From Bombus terrestris (taxonomy: Eukaryota; Arthropoda; Insecta; Hymenoptera; Apidae), in assembly GCF_910591885.1 (NCBI RefSeq), contig NC_063274.1:8847725-8911724 (forward strand): 64,000 nt of DNA, given 5' to 3'. Under the pieces are notes generated by a model. That model did no database searches. It worked only from the letters and a program-made list of their open reading frames with translations, and was not told the DNA's origin. Below, piece by piece: positions 25,612-37,345 of the stretch; position 1 is the first letter of the stretch; every line of letters starts with the position of its first letter. The position numbers were made by a program, and so were the translations under genes.

Positions 25612-27230
25612 GTGGCAATAGTCGACGGTTATGAAGCTGAAATGCTTACAGTTATTTTTAGGTTGCTCTGTTTTAGGGTCGGCTATGAAATACAACAACA
25701 GCTATTAGAATTCATTTTCTGATAAAGGAATTTTCGAAGCAATAATTTTCAATCATTTTTCGACCATTTTTACAGTTATATAAACATTTCACCTCTTTCA
25801 CGTCCGAGCGTCTTAATAATGAAATTTCAGTGTTCTGAAGTGAGAAAAAATTAAAGAAGGAAGTGGACTTTGCGAATCCTATTAACTCTCTGTTAAAGTC
25901 ATTAAAAATTGTTGGAACAGAGTGCTTCATTTATTATACAAAAATAAAAAGAACGCATAAAAATTCGTAAAAGTTGTGGAAATTACCAAACAAAGGATTG
26001 CGGTGGAATGAAATGCAGAGAATCCTTTCATGGTCTCTAACGATCGTGTGTAGATAAAACCACATATTCAGTTTGCAACAAAGCTTCGTGATATAGTAAC
26101 GGATAACGTCAAAGTCCGACAAAAATGTCACGCGTATTGGTTCGATATGATCCATCGATTGTTAGTCTTTCTGGAAATGTCAAAGGATTCTGTTCGACGA
26201 AGTTGCTCGCTCTATACATATATCTTGAATGCATATATCAGTATTTGCTCCGGACAAAGCTCGTTTTGAATGAGATTTCCTTTTCTGTGTGTAACGTGTA
26301 ACTCTGTATTCTCAACAGCATCGTGAGTTTGAATTTTAATCACGACTCATGAGTGTGTGACAAATGTTTAAAAACTATACTTTTATGAAACGTTTATTCT
26401 AAATTTATCTTTGTATTCGTTCTTTATTTATTCATGACGGATCAACTTGATTTGCTTGAATAAAGAAGAATTTTTAGATCTGTCATGTAAATATTTCCTT
26501 TTCCACCCTTGGGAGTGATCTTTTTTTCAATTCTCACAACGCTCTCAATACTGCATCTGTGTCGTACTCGTATACATCGCTTTAGGGATTTCGAAGGCGA
26601 GCAAAGTTTCTCATACGTGACAGAAAAAGGTAACAGAAAGTTCAAGGGAACCTGATCCCAATCCAGCAAAATATTCCCTTAGGAGGATGTTCTTACTATA
26701 TAGAATATTTAGTCATCATTGGAATGTAAATTTCAATACTACAGTGGTAGAATTAATTTTAAAAGCAGGAAAAATCAGACACTCGTTTCAATTTCATGGA
26801 AAATTTGTCTTCTTTATAGGAAAATAATATTATTGCTCTCAGAATTGGAACTCTCAGAACCAAAACTGTCCGGCTCTACTTTTTCTTAATTTCTTAATTT
26901 CATTAAATTATACGGTAAATTCTAAGGTAAATTTAAAAAATAGCGTTTGTGGATAATATGAATAGAGTTTGACAAACATAGCTCAATTAATGACATTAAT
27001 AGCCAAGAGTTTGATAGCCTTCTTTTACAGATAACCCAAGTAAACGATCATAAAATTAATTTAACGTTTCCAACAATACAACTTTTATATCTCCGACGAT
27101 TCCTACGTACCATTATCCCAATGACAGTACCATTTTTCTATCTTCACTGTCTTCAAGTATCCTACATGTACTCTTACCCCCTAATACCTTCACGTATCAG
27201 GATAAGATTCTCGAGGCTTAATCTGAACTT
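25612..27230. other. No gene recognised; AT-rich
   Basis: Three minus-strand open frames (25712-25930, 25934-26155, 26442-26669) are short, AT-ending and unlinked by splice signals. Nothing else is supported. Confidence 0.5.
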
Positions 27231-27650
27231 CTGCTCATCGAGATGAAAGAAGAAACAGACAGACTAAAAGGAACTTGGAAAACGGGAAAGCCGAGGAAGC
27301 TTCTTTCCGTAGAACTCGGTCGAACAACCCGATTCTCGTTCGACTTAACGCGTCCCAAGGCTGACGGGGGTTGGATCGTGTCATCGCAGCCGGTGCGCGA
27401 TTCGCAGCTATCCCATGGCTGCCCAGGGATTCGTCGTCCGCTCCGCTGGATCCTCCAGGAAGCTCCTCGAAATAGGTTGAGCCGATGCAATCACCGGTTA
27501 GTATGGAAGTTAACCATCTTCGAGAAACTTAGTTGTCCACCGGAAGTGCCTATTGCCTTGGGCCACGTACGTTCGGATAAACTTGCCTGACCGAAAGTTG
27601 CGGATACACCGAAGACCAGAGAGCCGTTGCCAGACTTTATGTTTCACGGA
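27230..27650. other. GC-rich island open on both strands
   Basis: Overlapping frames at 27243-27590 (plus, 115 codons, starting with an ATG) and 27218-27490 (minus, 90 codons) share the same bases. The plus product is basic and contains no recognisable domain. No GT donor with good context follows. It may be an exon of an unrecognised transcript or a regulatory block. Confidence 0.3.
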
Positions 27651-28067
27651 TCGAATTAATCGAGCATCGATCAAACCATCCCTTGTAATGGGAATAAGGT
27701 AGCAGCTCGTTGGATCATCGTAATGTGGATTTCTCTTGAACTGAGATCAATGAACTGATCAGCTTCGATGCACCGACGGATTTCCTGGATTAAGCTTAAT
27801 GAGCTATCGTAAAGAAAGGTGTATAGTCAGTGAAAGAGATAAAGGGAGGTTGTGAAATAGAATAGCAGCTCAGGTTTAAATATTTTAAGGGTTGAAATAA
27901 TAAAATTATAATAAATTAAAATACCCTTGGAGGTATGAAGGATCTAAGATTTAATTAAGATTATAGAGTATGAATTTAGAATTTCATTTTTATTACCATA
28001 ATTGTTATTGGAGTGGAGACTTGTAGTTTTAGTAGAATACTAGAGACACAATACACTTATGAAAAAT

Positions 28068-28145
28068 ATATAATAGTAGCAGCAGTAACAGTAACGGTAT
28101 CATTATAATAACAGTAACATAATAGTAACAGTAACAGTAATAATA
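28068..28145. repeat. Imperfect (CAGTAA)n-like microsatellite
   Basis: Units of AGTAAC, AATAGT and AGCAGT alternate across about 80 bases, interrupted near the middle. On the minus strand it produces a tyrosine/leucine-rich open frame, which is an artefact of the repeat. Confidence 0.75.
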
Positions 28146-28995
28146 TTTTAGTTTACAACTTTTCTGAATCTGTTCCTCTAAAATATGCGTCAATAATGGT
28201 TTAACGATATTGATAGTGTTACTTTTAATCGAAGCTAAATTACTTGAACTTGAGGTCACTCGTGATATCTCTTCCGCTTTCTGTACGTGGTGCGAGATAG
28301 AATAAATGATCAGAACCGTGAATGACCGTACTACTGGAATTCCGTTCGAGTTAATAGATTCCCGAGGGTCACGCTATCGGGCTAATCTCTCTATTAACGG
28401 GACCCCTTATTGGAATCCGAAGTGTAATTGTCGCCAGCCCGAGGCTCATACACGGAATTTATATTTAGATCGAAACTAATCCAGGAGTATTCAATTCGCC
28501 ACTTACCACAAGAGACGTTGAACGATCAACGAATCTCGCATTAGATGCAAAGCGATGATCGGGCAGACGGCACGAGCCAAGTAATACGACCGGCTTGGGA
28601 AGGAACACGTGATATCCTGGTTTTATAGGATTTTGCGGCGTCCTAAGTCGTTGAATCGCGTGAGCTCTCTACATAACAGGTGGTAACGCGCGCCCCTGTA
28701 TTTTCCCTCAAGTTTCTTTCTTTCGTACGCCTTCGGAGACCAAGAATTCTGCGAAATCTATCTTTGTCCCTCCATTTCTCCCTTTCTTTTTCTGCCTCTT
28801 GGGACTCTGGAACAAATCTAATAGCTGTTTTATTCGAAATGGGAGTTCGAACGTTTATGATAGAAAGCGATGGAAATACGGCAGACAAGTTGCGTAAGAT
28901 ATTGTATAGGTTGTTATAAAGCATGTGGTGGAATATGAACGTCTTTCATCGTTCTCATGTCTAGAATCTCCCAGCTATATATCTCTCACATATTT
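28146..28995. other. No gene recognised; moderately GC-rich non-coding
   Basis: The stretch at about 28260-28760 is richer in GC than its surroundings and contains several CGA-rich words. Opposite-strand frames at 28643-28924 and 28680-28919 mirror one another and contain a pyrimidine-rich run. No exon signals were found. Confidence 0.45.
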
Positions 28996-29010
28996 TGTAA
29001 CACCCTGAAT
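28996..29010 (-). repeat. GGGTGTT motif, minus orientation
   Basis: On the minus strand this reads ATTCAGGGTGTTACA. The same core occurs on the plus strand at 46056-46068. Words of the form CAGGGTGTTnCA recur in many insect genomes at ends of decayed mobile elements. Here no flanking element can be delimited. Confidence 0.35.
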
Positions 29011-32000
29011 AGAACGATATGAATAAAAGGACACGTGATTAATTTTTTGATGGATAAATTATACAATATATTGAGGATGTATCGAAGTGTTAATAAAAAT
29101 TCTATCTTCAACAAAATAATGAAGAAATCGTATAACTGTTCTTTGCAGAACAGAAAGTATATGGAACGTAAAAATCAACGTACGCATATCGACTACCGCA
29201 AAATAATTTTTCAAACTCCGGTAACGAAACTTTTCACGGTGTCGTATTCACCGCTATCTAGTGTGCGCTTTTAAAAGCGCGTGTCACCCGAGCTTTGTAA
29301 CCTTAAACCTCGGTATTTTCAAACTCGTAATTATATTACAGAAGCCTTAAAATCTTGCAAATTCAATTTCAACTTTTCTCAAATCTTGTATCTTGTATAT
29401 AATATCAGGAGTATATTTCGGATATAAATATCATCTTTCTCCAATATTCATCTTTCAACATTGTTTAATATCGTTTCTCTTTTTCTGTTTCAGGTACGTA
29501 TATGAAATCCAATGAGAGCTTCCAGCAAATTTCGCTTGTGATCGTAAGTACAGGTTATCGAAAACGTTGTCGAGAGGTTCTCTGGTCCCTTCGATATGTT
29601 ACTTCCGGGTGATTTAAGTGTCGTGGAATTTCTACGGATATCCAAGATCGTTCACATCACCCCCTTTATCACTATTTCTTCCCTTATCAGCGTATTGTGT
29701 CTCATCTCTTTCGTACTACTCGCGATGAGATGGCAATTAAAGTGAAGTTACGTATCCGACCTCTGCAGAAGAAGGCTGTATTGTACCTACCCCTCTAACC
29801 GTGAAAGGATCCATTCACGTTTTCTTCGAAATAAAAGTAGAGCGAACTGTGAAATTCATCGCGGAGCTAATATCAGAGAGTATTATTTCGCGATAGAATC
29901 CTCCTCGCGATGGTACGAGCTTCTCTGGTAGCTATTATACGGAATTTTTATCGTAAATTCTTAAGTTACAATGGCTTAAGGTTTATGAGAATTTTATTTT
30001 CAATTTAATTGGCGATGGGCGTAGTATTTTTAAAATTTAATAAGCGTTTTGTATCCTAAGTAATATGCTGATATTTTCACAAAATGAGAAATGTTTCACA
30101 TAATAATATTCGAGGCTTTAGAACATCAAATCTGGCCGTGATTCATACAATCTTTTCGTATTTTAATATTTGCTATATTAACAACTGGACATTTTTATTT
30201 TGTAAATAAAAATTATAAAATTTACGAGATCACATCTTCTCATACACCATGATCCTACAACAAACTTTCCTTTTCAAATTCATCCAAAAGTTACTTTTGC
30301 AAACAAATTATATTTCAGAAACCTGCGAATGTTTTATACTCGCGAAAGAGAAACATTCTTGCAAATGTTATACGTAGCAAGAACAGAAGAAAACGCGTAA
30401 TAAATTTTTCAGCGCGTGAGAAGGTCATCGAGTCTTAGAACAGTCGCGGAAAATGAGATTTCTTGTGCTTGCAAAATTCAAAAGCCGCATTCCAAGAGGA
30501 GATACGTGCGGATGAAAAGGAGGAGCAGCGAGAGAAAGGGCAGTAACCGAAGAAAATCAGTTCCCGCTTAAGGGAAAGGATCGAATAAAGGAAACGAATT
30601 TGCACCGTCGTTGTCTCCATTTCTATTCCCGAGGAACATTTCAGGGTCTTGCCCTTGCGTATCTCTTTAACGCCATCGTTTTCTTCGTCTACAGAAGTTA
30701 AAATGTTTTTTTTAAGGAAGGTGCTTTTTGTCAAGGAGTGGTAATTTGATGGCGGTTTTATTCTGTCTTTTGCGACCGAGTTGGAGAATGTGCGTTTGTT
30801 CTTAGGTGGGATCACGTAGTCAGTTTGAGAATGGAACTTGGTTTCTTCAAATTTATATGAACGAATGGAATTTGTACAAATACACTACAACTCGTAATTG
30901 AAAACTGGACAATGAAAAATTTTCAATGAATTTAGAAGCAACATTCTTTAAAGAAATTTGTAAAGAAGAATTTTTATTCTCTTTTTCATAAATTTGGTCG
31001 ATATCGAAAGAACGAATAAATCTGGTAAAGCACGTACGCACAAAGATGTACAAGACACGTACGTGCAAAAATGTAAAACGTAACAGGAATAAAATAGAAA
31101 GAGAAGTAAGCAAAAGCAATAGTGGCAACGTAGGATAAAGACAATTTTTACCTCACTCGTATTCCGGATCCCAGGCACGTTATCGAAAATGACAGAGCGT
31201 CCAATGCAACCATCTCGCTGAATCTCGTTTTGTAGTCAGAGATATGAAACTGGGTATATCGAGAACGATGTACGATTTTGGCAATTTTATATCCCTAAAA
31301 AATTAATTTTCTCCAAACCTTAAAACGTTTCTTAAAACTTCTTTGAACAAACAATTCCATAAATTTTTCTAAAATTTTGCTATACTCCTCACAAAAAATG
31401 ATAAACTGGTTTAAAAGAACTCCAAGCGATCGATTATTTCCCTATCCACTTACCCTCCTCATCTTGTTTCCTCTGACACATTTCCTTCCATAATATACAC
31501 CCCATCCACAACGTTAATCTGCATTCGTGTCGTAAATCATCAATTTCTTACGCACTGTGACTTCGTATACCTACTTGGAAAACGTAGTCTCAATCGGTAT
31601 GAGAGAGTGTTACGCGAGAAAGTCACGTAAGAATCGATCGACAGTGTGACCAAATAAATGTATACGAACGTGACAAGTTGTCAGAAATTATTGGACAGAA
31701 GAGCGACGAGACTGGTATAACATGTCGCGTATCACGAGAGACAGCGTCGACCTGAAAGCTAACGTATTCGTACTTTTTGAGAAGGGGATAAGGAGACTTA
31801 ATGTCGACGACGGTACTCTAGTCAGGCAGAAAGAACGTATTTCCTTATGTTCCTGAACAGTCGCATCGATGTGATAAACAAGAAGCAAAAGCATCAGGAC
31901 TTCTATCATAATTCATCTTATCACTTAGCTAAAGACGTTTAAATAGAGACGCGCCTCTTTTCTACTTTTTCTACCGTTTTGTTTCATTAGCGAAGGCTTT

Positions 32001-33227
32001 TGGGCGATTTTCTTCGATGAGCGATGAGTTTGAATTATAGGAACTTTTTAAAAATGTTCTATCGCAGAGAAGGTTCATAAATTATTTTGAAAATTTGATG
32101 GATTCTTTTAGAAATTTTATTAGATTGATTGTAAGAAATTTCATTCGCGAAATAAATTAGAAAATAATAAGAATAAGAATATAATTGGTATTTGTATGCT
32201 TGATTATACTATGTATCTTATGTTGGGAAGCCTGTATTGGAAAAACTTAATGAGGCAAATACTTCGTTCTTCGTTAAAATTATTAATCGTTTCATTGTAG
32301 CAATTGTTACGTTAATGAACCTACTGAGAGAGAAACCGTAGAAATTAAAGGAGAAACAGTTAGTTTGATTGTAAAGCACTGAACCGAAAGTCATTATCTA
32401 GAGCGCATTCCAAGCATTCTATATTAAAATCTTCGAAGGGATTATTATTAAGAGAATTACCCTTTTAAGAAAAGAATTTTATAATTGGTCATAAACAGAG
32501 AGAGATGTATAATCGGTCAGACGAAAATATGGCAACCTCTAAAACTGAACAACCTTTCCAACATTGGTCGAAATGACTGTTTTCTTTAAGCTTCCGACCA
32601 ATTGCAATTTTATCAAAAGTTCTAACACGTCATCTGGTAAGCTAATCTTTTTAACTTCTCAAAAAATTTCGAACTGTTTGGTCCAATCTAAAAAAAAGTT
32701 ATTCTTTTTAAAGGTTGCGCAAATATTTATGTGACCAACTATAACTACGAACAGGGAATATCATAGAATATTATATTCCTCTCCAACTGCATTCTTCTAT
32801 TTTAAATGTTGCTCTTCACGTTCAGAAAATGGCAGATTTTTCTTTAATTCAGTCGCAAAGTAGGACGTTAAATTTTCTTTAGAAACGCCATAATCCGTAT
32901 ATCAGTTCACCAACTTATTCTCCTTTCGCTTTTACAAGTGGCAGGATAAAATTAAATCGACGTGTAAAATACGTATGCTACACTTTTCCCCGATATCGTT
33001 CCGAAGATTATGCGAATTTCGCAATTTTTTTAAAGTAGTTTCGCGTTGTTCGCCGTAGCTCTGAAAGGAGCACGAATTTCAACGAGGGAACGAGGCTTTC
33101 CCCCTTTTCTTTCCTTTTTTCCACGCAAACCTTACAAAGCACCGGTGAAATTTAATTTCGGCGCCAGTAATTGAGTTTGCAGCCGGTCGCCGTGTTTCAC
33201 GCATGGTAACTTTTTTTCTTTCTTTCC
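29011..33227. other. No gene recognised
   Basis: AT-rich with modest GC patches at about 29500-29930, 30410-30830 and 32980-33210. The minus-strand frame at 30435-30815 (126 codons) begins with an ATG but has neither codon bias nor splice context, and other minus frames here overlap simple sequence. Nothing else is supported. Confidence 0.45.
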
Positions 33228-33246
33228 CTCTCTCTCTCTCTCTCTC
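33228..33246. repeat. (CT)n microsatellite
   Basis: Nine to ten uninterrupted CT units follow a T/C-rich lead-in. It is simple sequence and may be GAGA-factor compatible on the minus strand. Confidence 0.85.
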
Positions 33247-34720
33247 GCTTTTTCTTTTTTATCAACTATGTTGTTTATTTATAAAAGAGGATCCGGTGTA
33301 TAGATAATGTTACTGTTTTATTTCGTTTCGGTTGAAACGCGCTGTAATTAGGTGCGCGTTTGTACAATGCTACGCGGATTGTTTCGAGATTCGCGATTGT
33401 TTGTACCACGACCGATGAATCTGGATTCCAACTAGAGGCCAAGAATGATTTTGTTACGGGAACACAGATCACGTATAAAATGCTTTTCAAGTTATGCATT
33501 GTAAATCAAAGCGCGTTTTATCATCCGTGTAGTACACAATGTTGTTCAAAAGTTCCCAGGCTCTCATTCACAGGTTCCCACTTGTTATTGCTAAAGTGTA
33601 TATTAGATTTAAAGAATTTATTTTTCGTAACTTTCTGACCAAATTGTCAGATGTGTATATTTATGCTCTTGAAAGCTCTCATGACAGGAGACTATCATGT
33701 TTTACATTTTTCTATCATATTTTTATAAATATATACAGAATGAAAATTCAAACTCCATTGAATATAATAACAATTACTCAACCAGACGAATAAACGTGGT
33801 AAAGTGACAACGCGCAATCCAAAAATATTATAATCACAATTAAGAACAAAGGAAACCGAAGATTTGGTACTTTTCAGCATTTTTCCAGTTCCCCAATCTT
33901 CTTAGTCCCCACGTTATTGTCTTGTTCCAAAAGATTTTCCGCTAGGTTCAACGTCGAGAAGTTTCATACAATTACCATTTGGAATATTCCGTAGAATTGA
34001 GTCGCAACAGTTCGTTTGAACGCTAAACTTGGTTGACAAAGTACACGGTTTGCCTTTTTCTTTCCCCCTATTCTCACCCTCTGTTAATTACTTCGAGAGG
34101 ATTCCGTCATAAATTACAAGCGGACCAGCTTTCTTTGCGACGCAGAATCTCTTTAAAATTATAACAATCGTTGCCTGGTACCGGTCAACTAGGGCAGAAC
34201 TACTTTGTCTCTTCGCTTCTTTCCAGTTCGCTCGCCCTCGGATAATTTCTCTAATGAGTTCTATCGTAATTGGAGTCAGAAACGTCTATATTGCAACGTT
34301 CTACCTCGTGATCCAGTGAGCTTCGATCGTTTCTGTGATAGAATTTTGTGGAGCAATGGTAAGCAACATTATACGATCTCCTGATAACACTGATAGACAC
34401 TGAATTATTCATTGCTCACGAGTATGAAGACACTTACGGAAAATAATGAATTATCAGAGATTATTAAAATTTTTCTTTATGTTAGTAGATTTTCCATTGT
34501 ATTATTTCTCGTTCGTTGGCTCTATATGTATAATATGTCACGAATGATTCCGCCAGCCAGATTCAGATTTTTAACAGAAATCTCCGAATTTCCGGTTTAA
34601 CTTGTCTAAAAATGAAAGATGCGAACATCAATGTATAATTACTTTATTTAAATCGTTATCTTACATGAATACATAATTTTCGGTTATTTATCACGTTTTC
34701 TATCAAACCAGCCAACTATG
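33247..34720. other. No gene recognised; AT-rich
   Basis: Overlapping short frames on both strands at 33275-33880 and one at 34412-34600 show no bias and no splice signals. No repeats of note. Confidence 0.5.
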
Positions 34721-35280
34721 AATAGGAGTGTACGTCGAAGAAGATCGAACGATCTTCTCCTTTCCGTCGATCCTTTCCACGATCCTCCCTATTCGTTCCC
34801 TGGGCTGGGATAGTGGTTTAGGGGCGTACGAGTAAATATAGAGAGGAGGGTAGGGATTATAGAGAATGGCTGGGTGGTCTGGAACGGGTACATATTCGGA
34901 AGTGAGGAAATTTACAATCCAAGTCTAGCCATATATTAGGGAAAGTTACTTCAAGTCGTAAACGTCGAAATATATCAATAGCAGAGCAGGACGACGTTTC
35001 TGTACGGTGATAGTGCTGGTTGTAGCGTGTGTATATGTGTGTGTGTATGCGCGCGTGCCCAGATGAGTTCGTACGTGTTAAATATCCCACCTCCGGCTGC
35101 CAGCCTCCGGTATAGTTATCGATGAAACCGTTTTAGTTAGCGGAACTGACCCCGTTCCCTGACTTTCAATGAATTGGCCAGCTTTAATGCGGTTGACAGT
35201 CGGGAATTAACGGGCTTTTTATTTAACCGCGGACCTGTTTTTCTTGCGAGTTCACTCCACTGTTGGATTTACTTTATCGT
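34720..35280. promoter_or_regulatory. GC-rich island, candidate enhancer
   Basis: The second half, about 35090-35270, has no long open frame but is rich in CpG and in compact words such as GGAATTAACGGGC and TTTTTATTTAACCGCGG. The first half contains a (GT)n tract and a purine-rich stretch. The lack of coding potential with balanced composition favours a regulatory element. Confidence 0.3.
35023..35058. repeat. Imperfect (GT)n microsatellite
   Basis: Alternating GT units interrupted by TA and CG steps, ending in GCGCGCGTG. The alternating purine-pyrimidine tract is simple sequence. Confidence 0.8.
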
Positions 35281-37184
35281 TAGTCTGCCTTCATCCGCAT
35301 TTTACTTAATCTTCTAATTCTCATACCTTCTAGATTTTTGTAAATCTCTATCTCTATTGTTATAAATTATAATAGGTTCCGAAAGACTAATTTTAAACAT
35401 GCGTACAATATTCTCTTATTTTTATTTTTATTACGAAATTTGTTTGACTATATTTCGTTATTTTATCTGATCCATGCGGCAGAGCTTGGTGAGAAAAGCG
35501 ATCGATCGAGTTACTCCACCGGGTTTCAGCCGAATGAACGAGTCACGCAGTTGTTCTTCGAGAATTCGCTGTTTCGCAGAATCCTTAATCGTGCTGGCAC
35601 TGCGTAAACTGGACGATCCGCGAATGGACTATGTTTTTTGGAGCAACTAGAGTTGACGAACGAAGTCGAGCGAATTTGGGATCGATTGAAACGTTGAATT
35701 GTTCATGAAAAATATTACAGCACTGGGATACTGCGTGGTTATTGTAGCTAGTATTAATAAAATGTATTCACGAAATTTGATAGAATATAATCATCTTTTC
35801 TACTTGTTTACAAATATCTTGCTAACAAAAGGACAAATTTTTATATAAAATGGTGCACATTCCTGAAAGAGATTTTTATGTTTCCAGAAACTGTCTGAAA
35901 TTGTTTGGATGTTCCGATCTTTGAAACGTATAAACTTTATTATTTTCACCCAATATACTACTTAACGATAATTTATAAAGTGTACACATACGAAACAATC
36001 GTAGTGAACTTGATTTGTCGAAATCGATAATAATCTCGTGTAATTAATCTCGTAATTTATCAACAAGGAGAAGTCCGAGTACAGAAGATAGTCGAGTTCT
36101 TGATCCAAATTAATCAATACCGATTGCGAAATTACTGTACACCAGGAATTGGAGAGCATGCTCGATCAGATCGGTTCTCTCTGTAGTACGCTCGAAACCA
36201 CTGCAAATCTTTGCCACTTGCCCTCAGCCGTTCTACCGTGTAGTGGCTGCTGAAACTCTGTCGGTTAAACAAGAGAACGAGTTTGTTAAATTCGTTCTGC
36301 CCTATCGATTGAAATACTCGCCATCAAACTGAACGTTTCTTAGCCTTTGTGAGTATCGTGCGGAATTCCTATGATTTTCTGCTCGCTTTTCATCGAGAGA
36401 AAGCTCATACCCCAATCGTTTCAAAAAGTGGCATCGGTTTCATCGGAAAGTTGTCTCCAGTGTATCGTAAATATGTATCAATTTCGTCTTTCTTGCCTCG
36501 CTTTTAAGTTTCAAAGTATTTTGTTTTAAGGAACTTCCGATGCTTCTGATAGCTACTATGAAGTTCTTGATGCTGATTATATTCAGTTGGTTATTGGAGA
36601 CTTGAATTTAGTTGGATTTTCTTGAAAGGTTGGGAAAATGATATTATGGTTAATTAGATCCGATATTGGAGAAAGTAATTAGGTGGAAAAGGAAATTCTG
36701 GACTTTTGGTATTTCCTGGTATTTTTTAGCAAATGTAAGAATATCGTGGCGCATTTAGAAACATTAGAGACGATATTCAAATGATTTTGAATATAATGGA
36801 AGCCGGCTGAGTGGATATTCAACACCGTGCCTCCGTCCTTCATATTTTAATTTAATAAAAATCATAAGTTAAATTTTTGTAATTATTTCAATTTCAGTTT
36901 ATTGTACAAGCTTTTTCCTTCGAGGCAGATTTTCAAATTCGTTGCATTATGTATCATTCACAGTGGATTATATTTCGCGTAAAATGTGTACTTTTAGTCA
37001 AGACAAATAACCCATCACAGTATGCAAATATGTAACATGGGAAAGTAATTTTCGTGAAACTGACTAACGAATTTTGTTACGTTTACATGAGTTTAAAGTT
37101 TACGTAACCTTACAATATTTCGATCTTCAAGATAATATATACGAAGTACGCTGTCGCAGTAGGAAATTTGTTTCGTTTATCTAA
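35281..37184. other. No gene recognised
   Basis: AT-rich with two mildly CpG-enriched patches at about 35470-35700 and 36160-36480. These lack long open frames and may be minor regulatory blocks. No exon or RNA gene can be supported. Confidence 0.5.
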
Positions 37185-37345
37185 AAATTTAAATATTCAA
37201 AGATTCAGATATTGAAAGATTCGAACTTTCAAAGATTTTAAAATTAAAAAATTCAAAGGTTCAAAGATTTATGATCTCAGATACTTAAAAATTCAAATCT
37301 TCAAATACTCAAAACTTCGAAAATTCAAATTCTAAACATAGAAAA
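37185..37345. repeat. Degenerate minisatellite of an ATTCAAAGAT-like unit
   Basis: Across about 160 bases the words ATTCAAAG, TTCAGATA, TTCAAAGGTT, TTCAAATC and ATTCAAAT recur roughly every 8-14 bases, with drifting spacing. It looks like an old tandem array of a unit near ten bases that has decayed. No open frame is present. Confidence 0.6.
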
